The notes: generated from the letters alone by a model not told the origin. 64,000 nt of DNA from an uncultured Christensenella sp. (GCA_905203015.1 CAJKUC010000010.1:23049-87048), one strand, 5' to 3'; shown: positions 17,873 to 24,337, counted from the stretch's first letter. Numbers and translations: made by a program.

Positions 17873-18719
17873 CTGTCTTTTGCTCCTTTGCCTTTTTCGG
17901 CTTGTATTCCTCTATCGTTCTGAATTGCTTCAACGATATAATTTTCCGCGTTTTCAGATCCGCTTTTCTGAAAGGTCTGATCGGCGTGAACGTCTCGTTC
18001 TTCGCCACCGGTAAATTATCGGTAAACGCGCTGTAACAGTATGCATCATACATTTTCCATACGCGTTTCGGAATCAGTATCCGTTTCAGATCGTCTTCTA
18101 CGTCGCTATCTACCGTATTGATCGTGCTGTTATCCTCGGAAAAGAAAAACTCCCGCACGTACAGGATCACAAAAAACGGTATTTTTATATTGTGGTGAAT
18201 CCAGAAGTAAGAGTTTATACACCTTTTCACGGCGTAGTGATTATCCTGGATCGATTGCGTATCGTAAATCAGATAGCCGCCGTGCGTTTCATGTCCGAAT
18301 AATTTATTGAACAGAAGCAAACGTTCGTTTACTTCCATATCTTTGAAATACATCGAATCGGCAAGCAACGAGGCTTCCTGAATATACACCACCGAACCAT
18401 AAGCCGGGCGGACTTTCCGCAAAATCATTTCGGTTGTTAAAAGCGAATATTTCACGCCGGCAAGTTTTACGTTTGAATATAATACAGGCTTTTCCGGTAA
18501 GGGCTTCTTTCGCGCGAAGATCTTCCGGAAAAAGCAACGAATTTTCCATTTCCTTAACTGCGACTTGTATTTTCTCTTTGCAAGCCAGACAGACAGCATA
18601 CTTTTCCCACACTTTACGCCGCCTGTTACCATTCCCAAGCAACCGATTTTCGGTACTTTGAACAGTTTTATTATGAAGAAAATCGCCACAACGGCGAGTA
18701 TAATTAATAAAATCGTCAT
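17826..18719 (-). CDS. Zot/pI-like inovirus morphogenesis ATPase
   Basis: 297 aa. FtsK-HerA type ATPase that drives extrusion of filamentous virions, the hallmark gene of inoviruses. Walker A GGVKCGKS is at residues 33-40, Walker B VVYIQEAS at 110-117, followed by DSMYFKDMEVNERLLLFNKLFGHETH and YDTQSIQD, typical of the Zot domain. A hydrophobic helix is at the N-terminus (residues 2-20), whereas classical pI/Zot proteins have the membrane helix after the ATPase domain. A second weak hydrophobic stretch is near FWIHHNIKIPFFVILYV. The weak AAAAGG site is close to the ATG. Confidence 0.88.
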   Translation of the reverse strand: MTILLIILAVVAIFFIIKLFKVPKIGCLGMVTGGVKCGKSMLSVWLAKRKYKSQLRKWKIRCFFRKIFARKKPLPEKPVLYSNVKLAGVKYSLLTTEMILRKVRPAYGSVVYIQEASLLADSMYFKDMEVNERLLLFNKLFGHETHGGYLIYDTQSIQDNHYAVKRCINSYFWIHHNIKIPFFVILYVREFFFSEDNSTINTVDSDVEDDLKRILIPKRVWKMYDAYCYSAFTDNLPVAKNETFTPIRPFRKADLKTRKIISLKQFRTIEEYKPKKAKEQKTDDLTNNENKNIVQNR

Positions 18720-18788
18720 ATCCTTTTAAATGAAAGTTTGCGCCGCTCTGATCCCAGGGGAAAAGAACCAAAGCGGCGCGACGGGCGA

Positions 18789-19028
18789 TCAGTGGGAAGC
18801 GCCGAGAGACGTTACCCAGTTTACCACCCAGCGAGAGAGACCGACGGCAAGCGAAATACCGGCAAACACAACGATCAGACCGCCAAACGGAGAAAGTTTC
18901 GTCGTTTCTGCCGTCGAATCGAGGAAAATGCTTTTCGCAAGCGTGGAAAGACCGGTACCGATACCCGTTGCCATTCCGGCAATACCGCTCGTCAACGTGG
19001 TGATGATTTCAGTGACAACTGCGCTCAT
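18789..19028 (-). CDS. Candidate major coat protein
   Basis: 79 aa, small, rich in Gly, Ala, Thr and Ser, with a hydrophobic helix GGLIVVFAGISLAVGLSRWV in the second half and a milder hydrophobic N-terminal half. It sits directly before the pI-like ATPase, overlapping the end of the 108-aa gene by 4 bases. Major coat proteins of inoviruses are short helical membrane proteins encoded at this place. There is no clear signal peptide. It is the best coat candidate in the element, but sequence divergence prevents a firm call. Confidence 0.6.
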   Translation of the reverse strand: MSAVVTEIITTLTSGIAGMATGIGTGLSTLAKSIFLDSTAETTKLSPFGGLIVVFAGISLAVGLSRWVVNWVTSLGASH

Positions 19029-19351
19029 TTTACTACCTCCTTTTTAGATTTTTTGCTTATTTGCTCGTGATTCGCGGTAATTTCGTCCAGATATTCTTCA
19101 AACGTCCTTTCGCTTCCGCTCTCACGCCAAATATCGATAATTTTCGGAATCACGCCGCGGAATGCTCCGAACACAAGTTTTTCGCTCCTCTTCAATTTTT
19201 GCGGCTGTTCCTTGCAGACTTCCGAAAGAAATTCGTCTAACGGCTTATCCGGGGCTTGTTCTTGCCGGATCCTTTTAAAACTCGGCAGAGTCTCCATAAA
19301 TACGCCGAAAACAATTTTTTCGCGAAACCGTAATTTGCTTTTACTCTTCAT
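19025..19351 (-). CDS. Unknown 108-aa protein built from an internal duplication
   Basis: Charged, soluble 108-aa protein made of two copies of a roughly 45-residue unit. Residues about 6-50 begin KLRFREKIVFGVFMETLPS, and residues about 53-97 begin KLKRSEKLVFGAFRGVIPK. Both end in an acidic DEFL or EEYLDE helix. It overlaps both neighbours in the operon by a few bases. No family is recognised. Duplicated helical units with basic and acidic faces would suit DNA or protein binding. Confidence 0.6.
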   Translation of the reverse strand: MKSKSKLRFREKIVFGVFMETLPSFKRIRQEQAPDKPLDEFLSEVCKEQPQKLKRSEKLVFGAFRGVIPKIIDIWRESGSERTFEEYLDEITANHEQISKKSKKEVVK

Positions 19352-19490
19352 CGTCCTTTTCCTCCGGATCCTGCGGCTTTTCCTTTTTCCGTTTCCGCCG
19401 TTCCCGAAAATCTTTGAACGCTCCTACCAATTGCCAGACACAAACACCCACACAAACGGCAACCAGGATAAACGCGATAACGTTTTTCAT
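19341..19490 (-). CDS. Small single-pass membrane protein of the provirus
   Basis: 49 aa: one N-terminal transmembrane helix (VIAFILVAVCVGVCVWQLVGAF), then a strongly charged tail (RKRKKEKPQDPEEKDDEE). The ATG at 19490 has AAGGAG 10 bases upstream. An in-frame upstream ATG would overlap the preceding gene and lacks a site. It may be a minor coat or assembly protein. Confidence 0.55.
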   Translation of the reverse strand: MKNVIAFILVAVCVGVCVWQLVGAFKDFRERRKRKKEKPQDPEEKDDEE

Positions 19491-19497
19491 TTCACGT

Positions 19498-19686
19498 TTA
19501 CTCCTTTTCTTCCGGTAAAAGATCATCTTCGCGAGTCAAAAACTCAAAAAGTTTTTTATCATCTGGCTTTACCTGAAAACGAATTTCTTCACCGTGGATA
19601 TTCGCCACACACGCAAGATATCCGATTTCCTGACCGTCTTTGTTCTCAAAACTTCTTTGCTCGATCTTCATTGCCACTTTTAACAT
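19498..19686 (-). CDS. Small first-operon protein, possible ssDNA-binding protein
   Basis: 62 aa, beta-strand rich (KIEQRSFENKDGQEIGYLACVANIHGEEIRF is spread over three short strands), with an acidic C-terminus. AAAGGAGA precedes the ATG. It is the first gene after the repressed early promoter, the position where filamentous phages need a single-strand-binding protein, but no clear homology is visible. Confidence 0.5.
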   Translation of the reverse strand: MLKVAMKIEQRSFENKDGQEIGYLACVANIHGEEIRFQVKPDDKKLFEFLTREDDLLPEEKE

Positions 19687-19740
19687 CTTCTTTTTTCTCC
19701 TTTGCCCTACTTAGCCGAGCGCGGCTTTTTGTTTTTATTG

Positions 19741-19815
19741 TCTGCATATTTGCAGAACAATTATATTATAATCTACATATATGCAGAAGTCAACAAAAAT
19801 CTGCAATTTTGTAGT
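19741..19815. promoter_or_regulatory. Three operators around the divergent early promoter
   Basis: Three related 16-bp palindromes: TCTGCATATTTGCAGA (19741-19756), TCTACATATATGCAGA (19772-19787) and TCTGCAATTTTGTAGT (19800-19815). On the minus strand a promoter TTGACT (19788-19793), 17-base spacer and TATAAT (19765-19770) drives the structural operon, and the middle operator falls inside that spacer. The sites are the expected targets of the adjacent XRE repressor. Confidence 0.8.
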
Positions 19816-19831
19816 AAAATTTTTATAGAAA

Positions 19832-20101
19832 ATGAAAAATTACGGTGCAATTTTAAAAGAAATACGAATTTTGAACGGAAAAACACTTTTACAAGTGGAA
19901 AAAGACACGGGAATAAACAACGCAAATCTCAGTCGCTGGGAAAACGGAAAAGTTTTGCCAAATATTGATTTTTGCGTGCAACTTGCCGATTATTACGGTA
20001 TAAGCCTTGATGAATTAGTCGGCAGAGATTACGAACGCACAACGAAAATAAATAATCAAATCCGTGATAATCACGGAAATATAACGATCAATCAAAGGTG
20101 A
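19832..20101 (+). CDS. XRE-family (HTH_3) provirus repressor
   Basis: 89 aa with one helix-turn-helix domain: LKEIRILNGKTLLQVEKDTGINNANLSRWENGKVLPN (recognition helix around residues 28-40), then ADYYGISLDELVG, and a short polar tail ending ITINQR that resembles repressor-type tails. It is divergent from the virion operon, with three TCTGCA-type operators between them, so it most likely keeps the provirus silent and controls its own gene. The ribosome site is weak. Confidence 0.85.
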   Translation: MKNYGAILKEIRILNGKTLLQVEKDTGINNANLSRWENGKVLPNIDFCVQLADYYGISLDELVGRDYERTTKINNQIRDNHGNITINQR

Positions 20102-20105
20102 AATT

Positions 20106-20312
20106 ATGCTTACAAATTTTCTTTTAACTATCATTGCAGCGCTTTTGACTGTTTATGTTGCAAAATGGTTTGGCTGGGAACCTGTCATAATTGCTATAAT
20201 TTGTGCTATTGCAATTATTGCTGTAATTTATATAATTGCATTCATTATAAAACAAAATGATAACAGAAAAGATATTTTAGATAATATAGAAAACGATTTT
20301 AAGAAACAATAA
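20106..20312 (+). CDS. Small two-helix membrane protein behind the repressor
   Basis: 68 aa: two hydrophobic helices (residues about 4-20 and 27-48) and a charged C-terminal tail. It begins 4 bases after the repressor stop, with an AGGTGA site, so it is made with the repressor in the quiescent state. Base composition is very AT-rich. Expression in the lysogen suggests a superinfection-exclusion or immunity role, an inference from position only. Confidence 0.65.
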   Translation: MLTNFLLTIIAALLTVYVAKWFGWEPVIIAIICAIAIIAVIYIIAFIIKQNDNRKDILDNIENDFKKQ

Positions 20313-20653
20313 TTTTTTTGCGCATAGGCAAACGTGCCCCTGTCACCCCACACGGGGCAACGAGGGGCACGCTTGCGCGCTACGCGCACGGTAACGAACT
20401 TTTGCGGCGCTCTGCGTATGCCGACGCAAGGTCGGCATTAAACCGATACGGCTTCCGGGTTGTGCTCCGCACGCTAATAGAGAAAAAAGGCGGGATCGGT
20501 TCCCGTCTTTTTCGTTTCTTCCGGCTCTCTCGTAGTCCGGCTTTTCTGCTCCGTCGGCTTCCGGCTCTCTCGCTCTGATCTCCTCTTTCGCGGTACTCTT
20601 GTGTACGTTCGGTTTCGTTTGGTGTCGCTTTTTCCGTTTTTGTAGTTCAATTT
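20313..20653. other. Hairpin-rich non-coding region of the provirus
   Basis: 341 bp without a credible gene and clearly more GC-rich than its surroundings. It has several strong hairpins: arms CGTGCCCCT (20333-20341) and AGGGGCACG (20363-20371) with an inner CCCC/GGGG stem, and ATGCCGAC (20418-20425) with GTCGGCAT (20431-20438). Filamentous phages carry their replication origin and packaging signal in such an intergenic region. It ends at the right provirus boundary. Confidence 0.55.
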
Positions 20654-20675
20654 TAAAACCTGTATTTTACGAAAT
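20648..20675. other. Half-degenerate dif-like site, right provirus end (attR)
   Basis: The centre CCTGTA (20659-20664) and right arm TTTTACGAAAT are identical to attL, but the left arm is CAATTTTAAAA in place of ATTTCGTAAAA. One canonical and one divergent arm is what Xer-exploiting phages show after integration. Confidence 0.65.
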
Positions 20676-21021
20676 GTTATGTGTCTTCCCTTTCGGCGTT
20701 TTCTTTTCGCTTTTTTTCGTTTATCTGCCACGCCGTCCACATTCGTCGCGTTATATGCCGCGAGTATTTATTCGAGAAATATTGAAAATCTCCCGTTTTC
20801 GTGTTCACGTACATCACGCGCCAGCAATGCGCCGAGGTCCTGTTCACTATGAATACGTCTATTATTTCGTGCTTTTCCAGTCTGTAAAAGCAATATCTAT
20901 GATACGCATAATTAAAGTATAATTTGTACGCCCTCTTGAAGTCGGGCGGCAAGCACCATAAAAGCCAATGTACGCGCCCGCCTTTCGGCGCTCCTATTCC
21001 CTGTTCGTTGCTCATTGTTTT
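20654..21021. repeat. 368-bp direct repeat, right copy
   Basis: Differs from 14143-14510 at one base only. It lies outside the provirus, between attR and the recombinase promoter, and looks like the left end of a second, otherwise lost, provirus copy. Confidence 0.95.
20677..21015 (-). CDS. Duplicate of the 112-aa post-Rep protein, probably silent
   Basis: Encodes the same 112 residues as 14166-14504; the single base change in the repeat is silent (AGT to AGC serine codon). The repeat ends only a few bases before the ATG, so the rep-derived ribosome site of the first copy is lost, and only AAAACAAAAGCAAAACA-type sequence precedes it. No promoter is evident. It is either a remnant or a captured gene. 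Confidence 0.5.
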   Translation of the reverse strand: MSNEQGIGAPKGGRVHWLLWCLPPDFKRAYKLYFNYAYHRYCFYRLEKHEIIDVFIVNRTSAHCWRVMYVNTKTGDFQYFSNKYSRHITRRMWTAWQINEKKRKENAEREDT

Positions 21022-21110
21022 GCTTTTGTTATTTTTTTTCGTTGCAAAGCAGAGCCATTGCTTTCAAAAGGCAACTTTTCGGGAAATTCTATATTCATGC
21101 CCGTTTAGAA

Positions 21111-21139
21111 TTGACACAACAACGAAATTGCGCTACAAT
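21111..21139 (+). promoter_or_regulatory. Sigma-A promoter of the recombinase gene
   Basis: Perfect TTGACA (21111-21116), a 17-base spacer, and TACAAT (21134-21139). Transcription would start near 21146, which decides the gene start discussed for the recombinase. Confidence 0.8.
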
Positions 21140-21169
21140 AATGCTATGGTGAAAGAAAATTATTATACA

Positions 21170-22243
21170 ATGAGAAACGTTAAAGACCAGGAAAAGATTG
21201 CGGAAATTATCGAAAACCGACTTCCGCCCTTTTGCTTCGATTATTTTTTGGGAATCGAGTCGCTTACAAGTTGTCAGACGCGTTTGAAATACGCCTATGA
21301 TCTCTGCATTTTTTTCGATTTTTTATGTCGTAAAAAATACAAAAAGAAAGCCCCCTTAGATCTTACGCTGGAAGACCTCGAAGGCGTTACAAATAACGAC
21401 ATCGAATTGTTTTTGAGTTATCTTTCCGGCTACAAATACAACGGCAAATTGCTTACCTGCGACGCTCCCGCCAAATCGCGCAAACTTTCCGCCGTACGCG
21501 CGATGTTCAAATATTTCTTCAATAAAGGCTACATCGAAGTGAATAACGCCGCAAAAGTATCTACGCCGAAATGCCGTGAAAAAGAGATTATCCGCCTTAA
21601 TCCGTCGGAGGTTTCCGATCTTCTCGACGTAGCCGAAAGCGGGCGAGGATTGACGAAACATGCGATCGGATACCATGATAAAACGCGCGTGCGCGATACT
21701 GCGATTCTCACCCTATTTCTCGGCACGGGAATACGTATCAGCGAACTTGTGGGATTAGACAACGAAAGCCTGAATTTCGACGATAATTCGTTTATCGTCA
21801 CGCGAAAAGGCGGCGGGCAGGCGATCCTGTATTTTTCCGACGAAGTTGCTTTTGCGCTGAAAGAATATGTCGCTGAAAAGAAAAACGATCCGCGGATTCC
21901 GGAAAACGAAAACGCCCTCTTCTTATCCATGCAATATAAGCGTATCAATGTACGTTCCGTGGAAGTTCTCGTAAAAAAATACAGTAAAACAGTGACGCCG
22001 TTAAAGAAGATTACCCCGCATAAATTACGCAGCACATACGGCACTCGTCTCTATAACGAAACGGGAGATATTTATATCGTCGCCGACGTTCTGGGGCATA
22101 AAGACGTGAACACGACGAAAAAGCACTATGCCGCAATCACGCAGGAAAACCGTAAAAAAGTGGCTGCTGCGGTAAAATTGCATACGGATTTTACGGAAGA
22201 GCGCGAGAACAATATAAAAAATGACAACGAGGAGCACAATTAA
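21170..22243 (+). CDS. Tyrosine recombinase, Xer-like
   Basis: 357-aa tyrosine recombinase with all catalytic residues: R189 (GTGIRISEL), K213 (TRKGG), H284 and R287 (HKLRSTYG), H310 (GHKDVNTT), nucleophile Y320 (KKHYAAI). An N-terminal SAM-like core-binding domain spans about residues 15-125. Length is slightly above XerC/XerD. The promoter at 21111-21139 puts transcription start at about 21146. The ATG there would be leaderless, so the ATG at 21170 (GGTGAAAG about 14 bases upstream) is preferred. It lies 0.5 kb from the dif-like sites, like xerS beside its dif in streptococci. It is probably chromosomal and is the enzyme exploited by the provirus. A phage origin cannot be excluded. Confidence 0.87.
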   Translation: MRNVKDQEKIAEIIENRLPPFCFDYFLGIESLTSCQTRLKYAYDLCIFFDFLCRKKYKKKAPLDLTLEDLEGVTNNDIELFLSYLSGYKYNGKLLTCDAPAKSRKLSAVRAMFKYFFNKGYIEVNNAAKVSTPKCREKEIIRLNPSEVSDLLDVAESGRGLTKHAIGYHDKTRVRDTAILTLFLGTGIRISELVGLDNESLNFDDNSFIVTRKGGGQAILYFSDEVAFALKEYVAEKKNDPRIPENENALFLSMQYKRINVRSVEVLVKKYSKTVTPLKKITPHKLRSTYGTRLYNETGDIYIVADVLGHKDVNTTKKHYAAITQENRKKVAAAVKLHTDFTEERENNIKNDNEEHN

Positions 22244-22291
22244 GCCTATTATTGTGCGATAAATGCTGTATGCAATAAAACGATGCATATA

Positions 22292-22348
22292 TTACGCGTG
22301 ACACACTAATTGTATTATGGCAGGCATATCATATTATGACAGACAAAG
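22292..22348. repeat. 7-1-7 palindromes overlapping the hflX start
   Basis: TTATGGCAGGCATAT (22315-22329), with a degenerate copy 8 bases upstream (22292-22306) and another about 4 bases downstream (22334-22348) that includes the hflX start codon. Same family as the clusters at 2706, 38655 and 56017. Confidence 0.5.
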
Positions 22349-23796
22349 TATACACAACAACTAAATCCCCTTTCGACACCGATTTCGATTCCGTTGAGAA
22401 AGGCTGGAACGATAAGAAAAATATAAGCGAATATGCGAGTCAGACAAACTCCGTAATCGGAAACGTTGACGAATCGACGAAAGGCGCAACAGAAAAGATT
22501 TATATTTTACAACCGATTACGGAAGAAAATCAAAATGCCGCCTTTGCTCTTTTAGAAGAAGCGAAGGCACTGATAGAAAGCGCGGGCGCGAGTGTTGCAG
22601 GCTCTGTTGCACAGAAATTGCGCAATATTTCGCCTTCCACGATTTTCGGCGCGGGAAAATTATCGGAAATCCGCGATTTACTGGAAGGACTCGACGTAAC
22701 GATTCTCTTCAACGGAGATCTTACGCCTTCGCAAACGCAAAATATTTCCGCCGCTCTTTCCGGACGAAAAGTGATCGATCGCACCACTTTGATCCTCGAT
22801 ATTTTTGCGCGCAACGCGAGATCTGCGGAAGGAAAATTACAGGTGGAACTGGCGCAACTCCGCTATTTGTATCCGCGATTAAAAGGTAAAGGCTCTGCTC
22901 TTTCTCGCCTCGGAGGAGGCGTCGGCACACGTGGCCCAGGCGAAACACGCTTGGAAACGGATCGCCGATATATCCGCGGGCGGATCGATTATCTTGAAAA
23001 ACGCCTTTCCGAATTGGAAAAACGCAGAAAACTGCAGACGGAACGCCGCAAGAAAACCGGCGTACGAACGATTGCGCTTGTCGGCTACACGAATGCGGGA
23101 AAATCTACGCTTTTGAATTATTTGTGCAACGAAAACGTATACGCCGAGAATCGTTTGTTTGCCACGCTCGACGCCACCGCGCGAAAACTTTCGATCGACG
23201 GAACGGATTTCCTTCTTGTGGATACCGTAGGTTTTTTGCGAGATCTGCCTCATCATCTGATCGAAGCGTTCAAATCCACGCTTGAAAGCGCGCTGAATTG
23301 CGATCTTGCGCTGATCGTCTGCGACGGCACGTCTGATTATGCAATGCAAATCGAAACGACGCTCCGCGCTTTGCGCTCGATGAATTTTTCCTCACCATAC
23401 CTTGTTGTAGTCAATAAGAAAGATGTTCTTTCCGAATCGGAAAAATCGGATTTCCCGGCCGATTATACGCTGATTTCGGCAAAAACGGGTGAAGGGATCG
23501 GAGAACTGAAAGAAAAAATTTCCGCCCGTTTCCGCTCGGAATATACGGATTGCGTGCTTTTTGTTCCCTATTCTGCAACGCAACTTTATATGGCAAAGAA
23601 AAAATACCTTACGCAACAAAGCGTTTCTTACGAAAACGACGGAACGACGATCGTATGCCGTATTCAGAATGAACGAGTAAACGAATTTTCCCGCTGGATC
23701 AAATCCGTGCTTACCGCAAACACAGATACTTTCACTTCCGATACGCTGCGCTCCGATACGGTTTCCGAAATGAATGTCCGAAAAGATCTTCTATAA
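22336..23796 (+). CDS. hflX: GTPase HflX
   Basis: Ribosome-associated GTPase that splits or rescues stalled 70S ribosomes. 486 aa. The N-terminal HflX domain has GAGKLSEIRDLL, LTPSQTQNISAAL and the conserved LGGGVGTRGPGETRLETDRR. The G domain has G1 GYTNAGKST, G3 DTVGFL, G4 NKKD and G5 SAK. The first 55 residues and a Thr/Ser-rich C-terminal tail (about 30 residues) are outside the usual core. The start codon is part of a palindromic repeat and there is no good ribosome site, so the first residues may be a by-product of repeat insertion, with translation starting at a nearby non-ATG codon. Confidence 0.93.
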   Translation: MTDKVYTTTKSPFDTDFDSVEKGWNDKKNISEYASQTNSVIGNVDESTKGATEKIYILQPITEENQNAAFALLEEAKALIESAGASVAGSVAQKLRNISPSTIFGAGKLSEIRDLLEGLDVTILFNGDLTPSQTQNISAALSGRKVIDRTTLILDIFARNARSAEGKLQVELAQLRYLYPRLKGKGSALSRLGGGVGTRGPGETRLETDRRYIRGRIDYLEKRLSELEKRRKLQTERRKKTGVRTIALVGYTNAGKSTLLNYLCNENVYAENRLFATLDATARKLSIDGTDFLLVDTVGFLRDLPHHLIEAFKSTLESALNCDLALIVCDGTSDYAMQIETTLRALRSMNFSSPYLVVVNKKDVLSESEKSDFPADYTLISAKTGEGIGELKEKISARFRSEYTDCVLFVPYSATQLYMAKKKYLTQQSVSYENDGTTIVCRIQNERVNEFSRWIKSVLTANTDTFTSDTLRSDTVSEMNVRKDLL

Positions 23797-23862
23797 ACAC
23801 ATACCGCAAAATTTCGAGAAGTTCTTGATACATTAAAAATAAAGCGCATGCAAAATACGCAC

Positions 23863-23898
23863 AAAAAAACGCGGTTGTTCGATCAATCGCGTTTTTTT
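23863..23898 (+). terminator. Rho-independent terminator after hflX
   Basis: Stem ACGCGGTTG (23869-23877) with CAATCGCGT (23884-23892), one wobble pair, then seven T. The preceding A-run makes it usable on the minus strand as well, for the convergent Cys-rich gene. Confidence 0.85.
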
Positions 23899-23954
23899 CA
23901 TGTTCTTCGGATACAACCTTTAACCGATATTTTTCGGCTGTGTATATGGCTCTG

Positions 23955-24263
23955 TTAAGATCTGTTGCGTTCGTCCGCTTCGTATTCCTCTTCGCTCGTG
24001 TAAATTTTATCTATTTTAATGGATGCAACGTCCTGAATATCCAGGCATTTTCCGCAATTATCGCATACTTTGTTCGGATCGAGATCGCATGTCTCGCATT
24101 CGAGGCAGCCGATACAATCGCGATCATACAATACGCATTTGATCGCATGATCCGTATGTTCCCCCGTTCCGCTCGTTCCGTTTTTTTCGCGCTTCTCCGA
24201 TTTTTCGGAAAAATCCGCATTTTTGTTCGTCGCAATCTTTTTTTCGGATATATTTTTCGGCAT
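23955..24263 (-). CDS. Cys-rich small protein of unknown function
   Basis: 102 aa from the second ATG (24263), which has GGGAG 9 bases upstream. A 6-residue longer form from 24281 is possible. The first half is charged, Lys/Ser/Glu-rich and probably disordered. The second half holds eight Cys in the order C-x6-C-x2-C-x2-C-x2-C-x7-C-x2-C-x2-C, able to bind zinc or iron-sulfur clusters. It is transcribed divergently from lexA, with its own promoter. I recognise the arrangement beside lexA/hflX in Clostridia but no function for it. Confidence 0.75.
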   Translation of the reverse strand: MPKNISEKKIATNKNADFSEKSEKREKNGTSGTGEHTDHAIKCVLYDRDCIGCLECETCDLDPNKVCDNCGKCLDIQDVASIKIDKIYTSEEEYEADERNRS

Positions 24264-24298
24264 ATTTGTTATCTCCCGCATCTTTTTTATCTGCCCCG

Positions 24299-24327
24299 AT
24301 TATAGCACAAAAAAATTAAAAAATCAA
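24299..24327 (-). promoter_or_regulatory. Promoter of the Cys-rich gene
   Basis: On the minus strand: TTGATT (24322-24327), a 17-base spacer, TATAAT (24299-24304). It lies back to back with the lexA promoter; the SOS box begins 11 bases beyond its -35 element. Confidence 0.75.
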
Positions 24328-24337
24328 GAAAAAATGT

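Larger units (their letters stand above)
14143..20653. mobile_element. Inovirus (filamentous phage) provirus, 6,511 bp
   Basis: Bounded by a dif-like site at each end and by the start of a 368-bp direct repeat (14143 and 20654). It holds about a dozen small genes. The main block is on the minus strand: small cytosolic and membrane proteins, coat candidate, Zot/pI ATPase, membrane protein, pIII-like protein, Gly-rich secreted protein, HUH Rep and a 112-aa protein. A repressor and a small membrane protein are on the plus strand. A hairpin-rich non-coding stretch lies at 20313-20653. No integrase, transposase or tail genes are present. The gene set and size match inoviruses, and integration by host Xer is inferred from the ends. 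Confidence 0.85.

Noticed and set aside
20474..20740. Arg/Lys-rich minus-strand frame across the right provirus boundary
   Set aside because: It reads through hairpin-rich non-coding DNA and across attR; composition is an artefact of repeats such as CGGAAGCC-type stretches.
14143..21021. Insertion-sequence or transposon explanation for the 368-bp direct repeats
   Set aside because: No transposase, no terminal inverted repeats and the repeat boundary falls in a dif-like core; the gene content is phage.
20924..21145. Longer N-terminus for the recombinase
   Set aside because: It lies upstream of the TTGACA/TACAAT promoter and inside the 368-bp repeat; the translation is hydrophobic and unlike the family.
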